Source: Miscanthus floridulus
Lineage: Eukaryota; Streptophyta; Magnoliopsida; Poales; Poaceae
NCBI RefSeq assembly: GCF_019320115.1
Contig: NC_089598.1
Span: forward strand, 81,612,059-81,676,058
Direction of reading: 5' to 3'
Length of the DNA stretch: 64,000 bases
Position 1 is the first letter of the stretch; each line of letters starts with the position of its first letter. Below, piece after piece: positions 10,001 through 21,927 of the stretch. Both the position numbers and the translations under genes were made by a program. The notes beneath the pieces were generated by a model. That model did no database searches and had not been told where the DNA came from. It saw only the letters and a program-made list of their open reading frames with translations.

Positions 10001-11298
10001 TCAGAACCTTTTTTTTTTTGCTATTTTTCAAAGGCAGAGATTGGCCGAGAAAATGCCAAACCCATATTCGGATGGAGCGGACATTTTTTTACATTTATAT
10101 TAAAGAGACAAGCGTCCGACCGTCTCAGTGACTGACTTTTTAAGACGAATACCCATCTATTAAAGATTTTTAGAAAACCAAAAAACAAGTAAGAAAATAG
10201 TAACACCTCTTTTAAATCCCTAGACAAGGCCCCAAGCAAGGCCGCAGCGAGACTAGAAAAAATGCTATCCTTTTATGTTCATTTTTAGAAATCTTGTATG
10301 AATATTTTGATCTCTAAATGTTCTCATAAAAAACGTTTTATCTATAAAGTTTGCATATCGTCGAGCATTGTAATTTTAATATTGGCGTGTCCCATACTAT
10401 AGCATTTGAAAAATTTAGAAAATTGAATCTCAACATCTAGTTATTTAAATATGAATATTTATGACCATAAATAATTTGATATATTTTTTTCAACTACTAA
10501 CTTATAGATCTTGCTGAGAACTACAACTTTAGTATACGTCAAATCAACATCACAAGTCATTTGAGAATTCTAAATTTATAATTTCAAAGTATTAGAAATA
10601 AAAATGAACTCGGGTACTCTAAAGTATTTCAAATATAAAACTTAGTTAACAATTAACGTATAGATAGAACTACAGTTTTTAGACCATATCAATATCCGAG
10701 GCTTTTTAAAAATTCTACATTTTAAATTTCAAAATCGGAGAACTTAAAATAAAATTTTAGGACTCTAAACAGTTTCAAATAAAAAACTTGTCAACTAGAA
10801 AAGTGTACGTCACGTCAAGCTCTACAATTTTGATATAAAAATTATAAAAAGTTATTAATCTTTTTTTAGACAACTATTTTTAAAAGTGTTCTTCTAAGAG
10901 TGTCGCATGTGTTAATTAATTTTAGAGGCAGCACTTTCCGAAAGCTAGCCTCTGAAAATAACAAATTATAGAGATATAGTCACTTTAGTGCATTTTCTTT
11001 TATTAATAGTTTAATAGTGTAAATGAACAATTGAGACGGGCATCTATATAGTGTCCGCCTGACCATTCAGAGAGGTGACACCAAAAAATACCCATAACAG
11101 TCTTACAGACCTGTATTCTAAAACATTTTTCATTAGTGATACCTACAAGATGCTAAAAAATAAATTAGGAGCACAAATAAGAGTGCCATGGTTTGACGTA
11201 TGACTACGTGATTTGCAGCGTCATCACATGGTTGATGGTCGTTTTATCAGTTCACGTGTATGACAGCGTCCTCCTTAAGTCCGTATGCATTAGCGCAG
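10001..11298. other. AT-rich non-coding DNA with degenerate ~150-base repeats
   Basis: No gene. Between about 10488 and 10860 a loosely repeated unit recurs (CAACTACTAACTTATAGATC, TTAACAATTAACGTATAGAT, TCAACTAGAAAAGTGTACG), each followed by CTACA and a TTTCAAA-type run. The texture resembles subterminal regions of grass CACTA elements, but no terminal repeat is visible, so this is a resemblance only. Confidence 0.35.
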
Positions 11299-11610
11299 CT
11301 CTTTTAGCGTATAGTCAAGGCGCACTCAACGTATCAAGGAGTGCACATCTTCCTCCGATATAGATATTTTTTTCTCAATATGGAAGAACGTCCGACTTCA
11401 TGTCTCTTTTAGCGTTAAGTCAAGACGCACTCAACGTACAAGGAGTGTGTGTCTTCCTCCGATATAGATGTTTTTTCTCAATAATGGAAGAACATCCGGC
11501 TTCATACATCTCTCTTTTAGCGTTTAGTCAAGGCGCACTTAACGTATTAAGGAGTGCGCATCTGATATAGATGTTTTTTTCTCAATAATGAAAGAACGTC
11601 TGGCTTCATC
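11299..11610. repeat. Three tandem copies of a ~105-base unit
   Basis: Units begin CTCTTTTAGCG at 11299, 11404 and 11512, contain CGCACTCAACGTA and GATATAGAT-TTTTTTCTCA, and end in CTTCAT. The third lacks the TTCCTCCG block. The array recurs in the second copy of the large duplication. Confidence 0.8.
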
Positions 11611-14600
11611 CCCACAAGTGAGGAATTGGACCAAAATTATTATAGGACATAAATATTTAAAACAAAATTAATCTCATACATCAAAGAATATGGCCTATTT
11701 GTTTTGGTGGCTTTACGCCACAGCAGGCTACGGCTGGCTTGTTTCATAACTTCAATGAATAGTGTTTACTACTTTCCTTTTGTAGCAGCAGCCATCAGTG
11801 CAGCCATCCGAACAAACTTAGTTTGAAAGTCTAAAGACATAAGGCTACATGAGAGGTGAAAAAGGCCATTGTTTTGTAGTCTCCAACGTGCGATAAGTAC
11901 AGGTGATGCGTTCTTTCTTGTCATCACAGTGCTGCAATTGACTCCAACAACGTCGGAGCCAATGAGTTCCTCGGAGTAAGGCTGTAGCATTCGATTTTAA
12001 GAACAAAATCAGATACCCACCATATATGAGTTCAAAAAATCAAATCTCACATATAGATATAAATAAGGATAATATCAAAAGACAATGTTAAATATATAAC
12101 GTACTTAGTATAAATGATAACCTTAGACAGCAAACAGCGGCAAGACAACTCTGATCTTTAGGTGAAGACTCTAACTCCATAAGGATAACTGACTGGTTAA
12201 TCACAAGACTAATTCCTTCAAACTCTAACAATCTAGTATCCATCCGGGATTTTTCTAAAAATTTAAACAGTAAAGCAAGCATAAGTACATGTCGTACTCA
12301 TCAAATATAACATGAGGTTCATGTGGCTCAAAAGAATGACACTGGTTTATTGCAGTTAGCTTTTAGTGAGTCATAATTTTAGCAATTGAGTGACAACAAG
12401 TTTATTCACAAACCCACATAAACACATGATTAAGTAAACATGAATAATGAATAGCATAAACAATTAACCATTAATGATCATCTATTCCGTAAGAGTTCCA
12501 AGGCCGCTCGTGACCGTGAACACGGCTGATATACCAGTTTTACACTCTGCAGAGGTTGTACACTTTCACCATAAGTCGTGATTTATCTTTTTGCCCGAGG
12601 TTGCGAGCCTCTTAACCCACTACCAAGGAAGGTCGGTAGGGTTTACTATAAAATCTTTCAAAGGTTCGTCCAACAAGTTAGAGCCACTAAAGATTCCCCA
12701 TCAACCAGTAAGATCCCTCTCCCAAGGTGTGACTCACAAAAAGACAAAGAAACCAAAGTGCACTCCCTTGGCAGGCCGTGGAATCAAACCAATCGAAGCC
12801 CCTCTTGCGTCTTTCGGTAACCACTAACAAGCTACAAAAGGTCCTCATACTTAACTAAAGGCAGAGTCATGTAACACTCATGGTTGTACTGTAAGTCTCG
12901 GTTGACCACTTATAGATAAATCCTTAGGGAGAGAAATCTAGAGAACCATAATAATAGCCCAATGCTCTAGCCCTCTCGAGCCATGTTGCTAAAAAGGCGC
13001 GCTCAACGTATCAAGGAGTGCACATCTTCCTCCGATATAGATGTTTTTTTCTCAGGCCTTGTTTAGATTGAGAGTTTTTTCAACCTGATAAATAGTACCA
13101 CTTTCGTCTTATTTGGCAAATATTGTCCAATCGTGGATCAACTAGGCTCAAAAGATTCATCTCGTGATTTCCAACCAAACTGTGTAATTAGTTATTTTTT
13201 TTACCTACATTTAATACTCCATGCATGCGTCTAAAAATTGATGTGATGGAGAGAGAGTGAAAAAACTTGGAATTTTGGAGTGATCTAAACGAGGCCTCAA
13301 TATGGAAGAACGTCCGACTTCATGTCTCTTTTAGCGTTAAGTCAAGACGCACTCAACGTACAAGGAGTGTGTGTCTTGCTCCGATATAGTTGTTTTTTCT
13401 CAATAATGGAAGAACATCCGGCTTCATACATCTCTCTTTTAGCGTTTAGTCAAGGCGCACTCAACGTATTAAGGAGTGCGCATCTGATATAGATGTTTTT
13501 TTCTCAATAATGAAAGAATGTCTAGCTTCATCCCCACAAGTGAGGAATCGGACCAAAATTATTATAGGACAAATATTTAAAACAAAATTAATCTCATACA
13601 TCAAAGAATATGGCCTATTTGTTTTGGTGGCTTTACGCTACAGCAGGCTACGGCTGGCTTGTTTCATAACTGCAATGAATAGTGTTTACTACTTTCCTTT
13701 TGTAGCAGCAGCCATCAGTGCAGCCATCCGAACAAACTTAGTTTGAAAGTCTAAAGACATAAGGCTACATGAGAGGTGAAAAAGGCCATTGTTTTGTAGT
13801 CTCCAACGTGTGATAAGTACAGGTGATGCGTTCTTTCTTGTCATCACAATGCTGCAATGGACTCCAACGACGGAGCCAATGAGTTCCTCGAAGTAAGGAC
13901 GTAGTATTCGGTTTTAAGAACAAAACCAGATACGCATTATATATAAGTCTAGGAAGTCAAATTTCACATATAGATACAAATAAGGGTAATGTCAAAAGAC
14001 AATGTTAAATATATAACGTATTTAGTATAAATGATATAACCTTAGACAGCAAACAGCGGCAAGACAACTCCGATCTTTAGGTGAAGACTCCAACTCCATA
14101 GGGACAACTGACTGGTTAATAACAAGCCTAATTCCTCCAAACTCTAGCAATCTAGTATCCATCCGGGATTTTTCTAAAGATTTAAAAAGTAAAGCAAGCG
14201 TAAGTACATGTCGTACTCAATAAATATAACATGAGGTTCATGTGGCTCAAAAGGATGACACTGGTTTACCACAGTTAGCTTTTAGTGAGTCACAATTTTA
14301 GCAATTGAGTGACAACAAGTTTATTCACAAGCCCACATAAACACATGATTAGGTAAACATGAATAATAAATAGCATAAATAATTAACCAATAATGATCAT
14401 CTATTTCGTAAGAGTTCCAAGGCCGCTCGTGACCGTGAGCACGGCTGATATACCAGTTTTACACTCTGCAGAAGTTGTACACTTTCACCATGAGCCGTGA
14501 TTTACCCTTTTGCCCGAGGTCGCGAGCCTCTTAACTCACTACCAAAGAAGGTCGGCAGGGTTTACTATAAAACCTTTCAAAGGTTCGTCCAACAAGTTAG

Positions 14601-14914
14601 GGCCGCTAAGGATTCCCCATCAACCAGTAAGATCCCTCCCTCAAGGTGTGACTCACAAAAAGACAAAGAAACCAAAGTGCACTCCCTTGGCAGGCCGCGG
14701 AATCAAACCAATCGGAGCCTCTCTTGTGCCTTTTGGTAACCACTAACAAGCTAGAAAAGGCCCTCATACTTAACTAAAGGTAGAGCCATATAACACTCAT
14801 GGTTGTACTGTAAGTCTCGATTGATCACTTATAGATAAATCCTTAGGGAGAAGAATCTAGAGCACCATAATAATAGCCTAATGCTCTAGCCCTCTCGAGC
14901 CATGTTGCTAAAAA
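11307..14914. repeat. 1.7 kb segment duplicated in direct tandem
   Basis: Copy 1 is 11307-12992 and copy 2 is 12993-14914. Each runs from AAGGCGC-CTCAACGTATC to CCATGTTGCTAAAAA, and copy 2 is longer almost exactly by a 243 bp MITE. The right two thirds (from about 12000 and 13920) are a diverged relative of the LTR of chromovirus B: shared blocks include TACATGTCGTACTCA, ACCAGTTTTACACTCTGCAG and CAACAAGTTA. Copy 2 ends directly against copia element C, which it truncates. No coding sequence is present; short open frames in each copy are chance. Confidence 0.8.
13055..13297. mobile_element. MITE, 243 bp, GGCCTTGTTTAG family, TSD TCA
   Basis: Present only in copy 2 of the tandem duplication, so the empty site is visible in copy 1 near 11373. 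Ends are GGCCTTGTTTAGAT and ATCTAAACGAGGCC, flanked by TCA on both sides. Length equals the copy inside the kinase exon at 20785-21027. Confidence 0.85.
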
Positions 14915-17209
14915 ACATCTTTAGTGCATACTGAATTTCTTTAAGATTCTTTCTATGTATGCCTTTTGTGACAGTCCTAATACCCCTTTACTTCTATCTC
15001 GGTGAATCTCGAGCCCTAGAATGAACGAGGCTTTACCAAGATCTTTCATATCAAATTTTGAGGACAAAAACATCTTGTCTCCAGTAGTAGACTGACATCA
15101 CTACTAGCAAGTAAGATATCGTCCACATACAGGACAAGAAAGATAAACTTCCCATTCTTAAACTTTGCATTGACACAATTGTCCTCAACATTCTCTTTAA
15201 ACCCAAAATTCCTTATTATCTGATCAAACTTCAAGTACCACTGTCTTGAAGCTTGTTTTAATCCATAAATGGACTTCTTTAGGCGGCATCCTATTCGTTC
15301 TTTTCCTTCCATGACAAACCTTTCGGTTGTGCCGTGTAAACATTTTCCTCTAAGTCCCCGTTGAGAAATGTCGTCTTTACATCCATCTGATGTAATTCTA
15401 AATCGTAATGTGCCACTAATGCCATTATGATTCTGAAGGAATCTTTACATGAGACTGGAGAAAATGTCTCATTGTAATCAATCCCTTCTCTTTACGTAAA
15501 GCTTTTTGCCACAAGTCACGCTTTATATCTCTCTATATTCCCTTGAGAGTCAAGTTTTGTTTTGTAGACCCATTTATAGCCTACTGTTTTGGCTCCTTTA
15601 GGAATTATTTCCAAGTCCCAAACTTTATTGGCATTCATTGATTTCATTTCATCTACCATGGCCTCAAGCCACATTGAAGAATGATCACTTCTCATGGCTT
15701 CTTCAAATGAGGTGGGATCATCCTCCATTTGAAATTCTTCAGTGTTGTATACTTCATAGTCAGCAGGAATAGCTGATTTTCTAACTCTTTGAGACCTTCT
15801 AGGGGATTCCATATTTGGCACATCTTTTATTTGAGGCTGTTGTTGCTCCTCCTCATGTGTGGCAATAGGTTCTATAGGATCCTGAAGAACAGGTTCCTCA
15901 TCGTCATTCATTGTTGCCACAGGCGGAATAACAACAGGTGCTGGCACCACAGTATCTTACATTGTTGGTATAGCGACAGCAGGTAGTGAGAAAAATGGCT
16001 CATGAATCATCAGAGTGGGCGCATACACCCACCTCTCTTCAAGGTCAATTTCTCGAGCTACCATGCTCCCCCTCATTATTTCATCCTCTAGGAAGACAGC
16101 GTGTCTCGTTTCCACAAACTTTGTATGTCTGTCCGAACAGTAGAAACGAAAATCTTTTGACTTTTCTAGGTAGCCAATGAAATTACAACTTACTATTTTG
16201 GGATCTGGCTTCTCAATGTTTGGGTTAAATACTTTAGCCTCAGCAGGACTCCCCCCCACACGTAAGTGGTGGTTTAGTGAGGGTACTCTTCCTATCCACA
16301 ACTCATACGGTCTTTTGGACATCGACTTACTTGGTACTCTATTGAGAATATGAATGGCGGTTTTTAACGCCTCTATCCACAGGCACAACGGTAAGGTGGA
16401 GTAACTTATCATACTACACATCATATCCATCAGGATACGATTGCGTCTTTCAGCTACTCCATTCTGCTGAGGTTCACCCGGTGTAGAATACTGGGCTACT
16501 ATGACATTCTCCTGTAAGAACCTTGTAAAAGGTCCAGGAACTTGGCCATATGGGGTATGCCGACCGTAGTACTCCCTCCATGGTCGAACCTGACTATCTT
16601 AATCTTTAAATTGTGTTAGTTTTCAACTTCTGCCTTAAATATCTTAAATTTATCCAATGCTTATGTTTTTTCTTTGATTGGATAAATGTAGCCATAACAG
16701 GACTAATCATCTGTGAATGTTATGAACGAATCATAACCATCCACACTCTTTACAGGAAACGGACCACAGATGTCTGTGTGAATAATCTATAAAATTCCTG
16801 CGCTTTGTTTGGCATCTTTCTTAATTTTCTTTACATATTTTCCTTTTATGCATTCTCTGCATTGTTCTAAATCTGAGAGCTCTAATGGAGGAAGAATATC
16901 ATTCTTAACTAGTCTTTCTATTCTCTCCCTCGAAATATGGCCTAAACGATAGTGCCATAATTTCGACAACACATCATGAGCTCTCTTTCGTTTTCTGTTT
17001 ACATCCGCAGACGAGGATATATTCTCATTATCGCACGCAACGTTCCCATCATCGCATACAACATTCACATCATCACGTAGTGATAACAAATAAAGCTCAT
17101 TTTGAAAGATAGCAAGACCAACACATGCATTATTAAATGTTATCTTACATTTGCCATTTTCAAAATGGTAATCATATCCATCATTGTCCAAGCATGAAAC
17201 ACTAATCAA
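14915..17209 (-). pseudogene. Integrase and RT region of copia C (broken)
   Basis: In sense order: GAG-pre-integrase zinc region (17209-16787) with LWHYRLGHISRERI and a CX2C (CREC); integrase fragments to 15957 including LCLWIEALKTAIHILN and a C-terminal part with FIGYLEKSKDFRFY; then an acidic linker and RT from about 15760 (AMRSDHSSMWLEAM, KTVGYKWVYKTK). The RT active site YVDDILLAS is intact near 15120. The frame breaks at several points, and the RT C-terminal part ends at the truncation point. Reverse transcription and integration cannot be supported by this copy. Confidence 0.8.
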
Positions 17210-17215
17210 GTTTCT

Positions 17216-18362
17216 CTATAGTGAGGGAATATAAAGTACATCTCTCAGTAAAAGTGTGAAACCATCAGCAAGCTCTAGAGAAAGATCGCCAACGGCTTCA
17301 ACATCTGCTCGGACTCCATTTGCAACTTTAACGTGTGTTTCGCTTCTTTGCGTAGTCCTCGTCGAACAGAATCCCTGTAAAGAATTAGCAACATGAACAG
17401 TTGCACCTGAGTCAATCCACCAAGTAGATTTCGAATACTGTACATACAGGGATTCATTTATGAACGTAATAATGTTCTCACCTTTCTTTGCCATGATCAT
17501 CTTTAAGTAATCGGGATAATCTTTCTTATAATGTCCCATCTTCTTGCAATAGAGATACTGGTCTTTCTCTACTATGAACTTGTTCTGCTGAGGCTGATGC
17601 AGCATGGGACCCTTTCCCTTTGACTTTGAGGAGGAGTTAGCATTATTATTATTTTTCTTGTTGTCTTTAAGATAATTGATAGTACCACCATTGGCAGTTT
17701 TCATTCTCTCCTCCTCTTGCACACACATAGCCATGAGCCTCTCAATGTCCCACTTCTCGGGCTGTATGTTGTAGTTGACAACAAAAGTGTCAAACTCTTT
17801 TGTTAAGGAAGCAAAAATCAGATGGATAAGGAACTCTTCCTTGAGAGCCAGATTCATTGGTTTTAGCTTGGATGTCAAATTGATCATCCTTAGTATGTGC
17901 CCTTTTATGCCACTATTACCAGAGTACCTCTCTATCACCAGCTGCTTTATCAGTTGGGTAGCATATGTCTTTGAAGAGCTAGTGAACTGACTCTTTATTC
18001 TATCAAGGTACTCGGTGACCGTGTCACACTCTAGGATTGAGCCCACAATTGTAGCATTAATCATGTTCTTTATCACAGCCAAACATTTCTTGTTGGCAGT
18101 GACCCACTTCCTATGGCCAAAGGTCATAGGACATCTTTTGGGATGCAAAATCTCTCTCTCTGGCTGCCAAAGCGGCATCAGCCTCGTTTGTCTCCCTCAC
18201 CGGTGCCACAGGCTCTGTGGGACACGGTGAGATGACTATCCAGTCCACTTCAGCCAAGATGAAGGCTAGGTCAATCTTTTTCTTCCACTCCGTGTAGTTA
18301 TCACCTTTGAGAGTGGGGATCTCCTTGATACAACCCGTTAAATTGTATCCGCCTGAAAACAC
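17216..18362 (-). pseudogene. gag and protease of copia C (broken)
   Basis: The gag start (PTLKGDNYTEWKKKIDLAF) reads from about 18362 and breaks near 18111; the next frame carries the rest of gag to 17216. The zinc knuckle is damaged: YCKKMGHYKKDYPDY has Tyr at cysteine positions, so nucleic-acid binding is probably lost. The protease follows with WWIDSGATVHVA, the copia DSG active site. No ATG opens the first frame; it follows directly on a pyrimidine-rich TTTTCAG, so it may start at a 3' splice site. Confidence 0.75.
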
Positions 18363-18400
18363 AATTCATATTGAGTGAAAACATAAATAATAACAATAAC

Positions 18401-18621
18401 AATTGCATGTCTTAGTTCCAATGTTGGTCAAAATTAAAACATACAATTGTCCTCTACACTAATTCTACATCACTGTTGGGCAGAAATAGAATTAATGCAT
18501 GACAAAACGTTATCATAATATTGCCATTAATCAACGTTGGTCAGAATAATAACAATATTATAATAAGCTAACAAAATATCCATTTTTCAAAATTAAATTC
18601 TCCCGTTGGTTCGAATTTAAT
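18401..18621 (-). other. Stem-loop array in the leader of copia C
   Basis: Four stem-loops just upstream of gag. Arms are 18613-18621 with 18592-18600 (9 bp perfect, 12-base loop GAACCAACGGGA); 18553-18566 with 18510-18523 (14 bp, one wobble); 18487-18494 with 18460-18467 (8 bp, loop containing CTGCCCAACAGTGA); 18435-18448 with 18401-18414 (14 bp, two wobbles). All imperfect pairs are G-U when read on the minus (sense) strand and C-A on the other strand, as expected if the RNA folds. The same array, longer, is in element D. Confidence 0.7.
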
Positions 18622-19608
18622 AATGAAAATAACAACTTTAAATACGCAGCGGAAAAATAATCTCAATTTTGTGAATTTTACCCACAGGATAAAAAAACTT
18701 TTTCTATTTCCTTTTGAGCCAATTTCTATTTTTCAATTTTCCTAGAAAAAGAAAAATATGAAATCGGGCTCTTGCTCTTCCTTTCTCGGCCCAAACCGGC
18801 CAAAACCGGCTTGGCCCACTGCTCTACGCGGCGCTCGGCCGCACCCAGGCCGCAACGTGGGCCTGGGCCGGCAAAGTGCCTCGGCCGCACGCGCCCGCCT
18901 AGGCCACGAGATGGCCCGATCGATCTCGGCCGCTCGTCTGCATCGGACGGCTACGCGCGTGCGTCGGTCGAACAAAACGGCGCCACATCTCCCTAACCCA
19001 AAAACCTTAGCCATTCTTTCTTTCTCCTTCCCTCTCTCACTCACTCAGCCGCGCGAACCCAATCGATGAGCAAACGACGACGAGAGCGAGCAGAGAGCCC
19101 CGGCGCCGTTGCCGGCCCCCTCGCCGGCATGCGCGCTCCCCAGCGGGTGAGCGCGCCGCCATCGAGCGGCCTGGCTATGGCGCCCCTTTGGCCAGAGCCC
19201 GATGAACAGCGCCCCCTAGCTCGACCTTCTTCTCCTCGTGCGCCGGCGAGGCAGCAACGCTGCGCAGCGGTGAGGTAGGCCTCCCCTTCCCCAACATCCC
19301 CCTCTGATTTTCTTTATCTATTTTGGATTTTCTTCTCGGATTTCATCCGATTGGGGATTAGGGTTAGGGTTAAATCAAGTTAGGGTTAGGGTTTTCTATT
19401 CTGTTCTTCTTCTTCCCGAATTGATTGTGGGTTTAGGGTTCGGTTTCGAGTAGACTTGAAACCGAGCCCTCCTACACTTCTTTCTTTTACCCAGTTAGGG
19501 TTAGGGTTAGGAAAACCCTCTTTCTTCTCAGATCCGAACTAGATCTGATCGGTTCTCTGCTTTCTTGTCTGTTTCCTCGTTCTAGATCTAAAAACCCTAG
19601 AAACCTTG
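18622..19608 (-). other. GC-rich leader of copia C
   Basis: Untranslated leader between PBS and the stem-loop array. It holds a strongly GC-rich block (about 18780-19270) and several AACCCTAACCCTAA stretches near 19360-19510, which resemble the plant telo-box motif. Small open frames on both strands here are chance products of GC richness. Confidence 0.6.
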
Positions 19609-19620
19609 ACTCTGATACCA
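19609..19620 (-). other. Primer-binding site of copia C
   Basis: Sense TGGTATCAGAGT one base from the LTR end; complementary to initiator tRNA-Met over its conserved part. Confidence 0.8.
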
Positions 19621-19621
19621 T

Positions 19622-20158
19622 TGTTAAACCTATAGGATCACTAGGAGCATAGATCTAGCTGGGTACTTGCTGTTGAATAGAATCATGAATCCTAGAACAT
19701 CTACTTAGTACAGTAACGGTAGGTAGAACGAGAGAAAGGGATGGGTAGAAGTTGGACGTGTCAAACCTGACGCCGTAGTGGAGGAAGATCCGCTCGTGTC
19801 CGCCATGGATTCGGTGTCTGCGCTAGGGCAGCGACGGTCGGTGAAGACTGCGTCGGTGATGCGCGGTGGCGACCGGCGGTGAAGGCAGTGGAGTCCGGTG
19901 ATGCAGTCCGGTGGTGGCACGACTGGTGGCTTCCCGTCACTGGCTGTGCCCCTCTAGATCGGATTAGGGTTTAGGTGTCGGTGGAGAACTGTAGCTCAGG
20001 CAAACCTCGTGACTTGAGCCACCGGGCTCCACCTCTATTTATTGCGTAGTGTGACAGGGGTCCTCCAGCTATAGTGGGCTGGGCGCCCCCGATCAGGGCG
20101 CGGATCAAAGGCCCAACTGGGTCGTTGGGCCCAGTTTGGGATTGAGATCAATCTAACA
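19622..20158 (-). repeat. 5' LTR of copia C
   Basis: A 537 bp LTR with sense ends TGTTAGATTGATCTC and GGTTTAACA (TGTTA...TAACA). A TATA-like AATAAATAG lies near 20034-20042. The sense start closely matches the LTR start of element D (TGTTAGAATTGATCTC), so C and D belong to one family or sister families. Confidence 0.85.
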
Positions 20159-20757
20159 CGGCTAAGGCAACCCAGATGATTATTACTCCTGCCGATAAGA
20201 GTAAGAGGAGAAATTCATTTGCATAACGGAAAAGCATAGTTGAATTGATCATCTCAGTTCCGTTTTTCTTCAGTTATTAGTGTGATTTTTAGCTTGTACT
20301 AGTATATTTAAAATGAAAAGGGAGCACAAGGACACATGGTTATGGGCAAATTTCTAGAAATGAACGGTGATCTATGATTAGTGGTGCAAAGGAACAGTAT
20401 AGAATCAAACCACTAGCGCCTTTCAACATCTAGTTGCTTTCTCCCATTTTCAGATGCCTTTGTTTTTAATTTGGTGAATAAAGTCTACTCGCTTTAGTCA
20501 ATGAATTGGGAAACTTTGCTTGATGTACTATGTCGATCTTACTTTGGCCCTGAGCTTTTGAAACATGGGATGATGCCATGATGGATCTTTATTCCTTACT
20601 TCAGAGATGACTTTGAGAAAGTAAAAGGCTTCAAAGTCAATCAACCAATAAAAGGAAAAGAAAACAATGAACAATTGCTTTAACAGTAAATCTAATTTAG
20701 TAATATTAATATTTTTGAAGTTTTCATTTCACATTCTAATATTAATATTTTTGACAG
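20159..20757. other. Interval before the kinase exons, no gene seen
   Basis: AT-rich, with no LRR coding sequence on either strand. It most likely is intron or truncated flank of the receptor kinase gene. Confidence 0.4.
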
Positions 20758-20784
20758 GACATGCATCACAAGCTGCAAGGGTGA

Positions 20785-21027
20785 GGCCCTGTTTAGATCC
20801 CACCCAAAATCCAAAGTTTCCCAAGATTCCCCGTCACATCGAATTTTGCGGCACATGCATGGAGCATTAAATGTAGGTAAAAAGAATAACTAATTGCACA
20901 GTTTGTCCGTAATTGGCGAGACGAATCTTTTAAGCCTAAATAGTCCATAATTGGACAATTTTTGCCAAATAAAAACAAAAGTGCTACAGTGTCCATTTTC
21001 CAAACTGGAAGGGATCTAAACACCCCC
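20785..21027. mobile_element. MITE, 243 bp, inserted in a kinase exon, TSD TGA
   Basis: Ends are GGCCCTGTTTAGATCCC and GGGATCTAAACACCCCC, flanked by TGA. Removing the MITE and one TGA restores an open exon (AARVNTLEVQGYRV) with correct phase. With the MITE present, translation meets TAA at 20868-20870. It is the same family as 13055-13297, in inverse orientation. Confidence 0.85.
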
Positions 21028-21435
21028 TGAATACACTGGAAGTACAAGGCTACCGAGTGTGTACACTGGAGGAGCTCCAAGAAGCAACTGACAATTTCAG
21101 TTCCTCCAACCTAATCAAGGCTAGTCCTCTTGCACAGGTATGAAGTAATGGATTCCTTTAGCTTCGACTGCGGCATGGAAGGGCAATGAATATACAAATA
21201 AATGTTCCACTGTCCACATAAATGAAGTACTGCTTACTCTGCAGAATGTTTTACTGTATTTGAGTAGTGTGATCGACTGGTCATGTGAGTTTACATTTAA
21301 ATTAAGTCATCTTCACCATTTTTTAAAAACAATGCTTAGTTCTGCTAGGATACTAGGCTACAAACTTCGCAAATGGTCCACTGCAGTAGGGACGCTCATG
21401 GCAGAGTACAACTGTATACTGCCAATTATTGTCCT

Positions 21436-21895
21436 ATTGTGTTGCATTTTGGCTGCTTTAGACATTTGATAATCAAAGGCTTTGGGGAGGTTATTTAACA
21501 GTACCTTTCACTGATATATTATTCAAGCTTGTGTTTGGAGGTTTATCAACTTCTAATGAAACGGACAAAACATGTATCCAAATGGGAGCAAATTGAATTT
21601 GTTCTAATTGTGTTGCATTTTGGCTGCTTTAGACATTTGATAATCAAACAGACTGTTCGTTTCGGCTGGATTGGCTTATAAGCCATGACTGAAAGTACTG
21701 CTGGCTGGTTTGGTGTAAGAGGAAAATACTATTGACTGGCTGATACAGGCTGCCGAACAGGCTGAAAGTCTTTGGGGAGGTTATTTAACAGTACCTAATA
21801 TATTATTCAAGCTTGTGTTTGGAGGTTTATCAACTTCTAATTAAACGGACAAAACATGTATCCAAATGGGAGCAAATTGAAATTTGTTCTAATAG
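21436..21895. repeat. 171-base direct duplication in kinase intron 1
   Basis: Copy 1 is 21436-21606; copy 2 starts at 21607 and is interrupted by a MITE. Both contain TGTGTTGCATTTTGGCTGC and CAAGCTTGTGTTTGGAGG. Confidence 0.85.
21649..21764. mobile_element. MITE of the CAGCCTGTTCGG family, TSD AAA
   Basis: 116 bp with ends CAGACTGTTCG and CGAACAGGCTG, flanked by AAA. It is absent from the neighbouring duplicate, which shows the empty site. Confidence 0.75.
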
Positions 21896-21927
21896 TCACT
21901 ACTGCCTCTGTCCCAAAATATAAGCGT

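Larger units (their letters stand above)
14915..20158 (-). mobile_element. Ty1/copia retrotransposon C, 3'-truncated
   Basis: Sense order is 5' LTR (20158-19622), PBS (19620-19609), a long GC-rich leader, a stem-loop array, gag, protease, integrase and part of RT. The element stops at 14915, inside the end of RT, where the duplicated segment begins; RNase H and the 3' LTR are missing. Leader and LTR are clearly related to copia element D on the opposite strand. Stops and frameshifts interrupt the polyprotein, so the copy is dead. Confidence 0.85.

Noticed and set aside
11307..14914. The two 1.7 kb copies as a pair of LTRs with an internal region
   Set aside because: They are directly adjacent, with no PBS, polypurine tract or internal sequence between them and no TSD at the ends.
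19364..19510. Interstitial telomere repeat
   Set aside because: Only two or three TTAGGGT units per stretch, inside a retrotransposon leader; better described as telo-box-like motifs.
20758..21137. Splicing out the MITE using GTGAGG at 20781 and an internal AG to rescue the kinase exon
   Set aside because: The acceptor I could find (CTACAG near 20990) leaves a frame that hits TGA at once.
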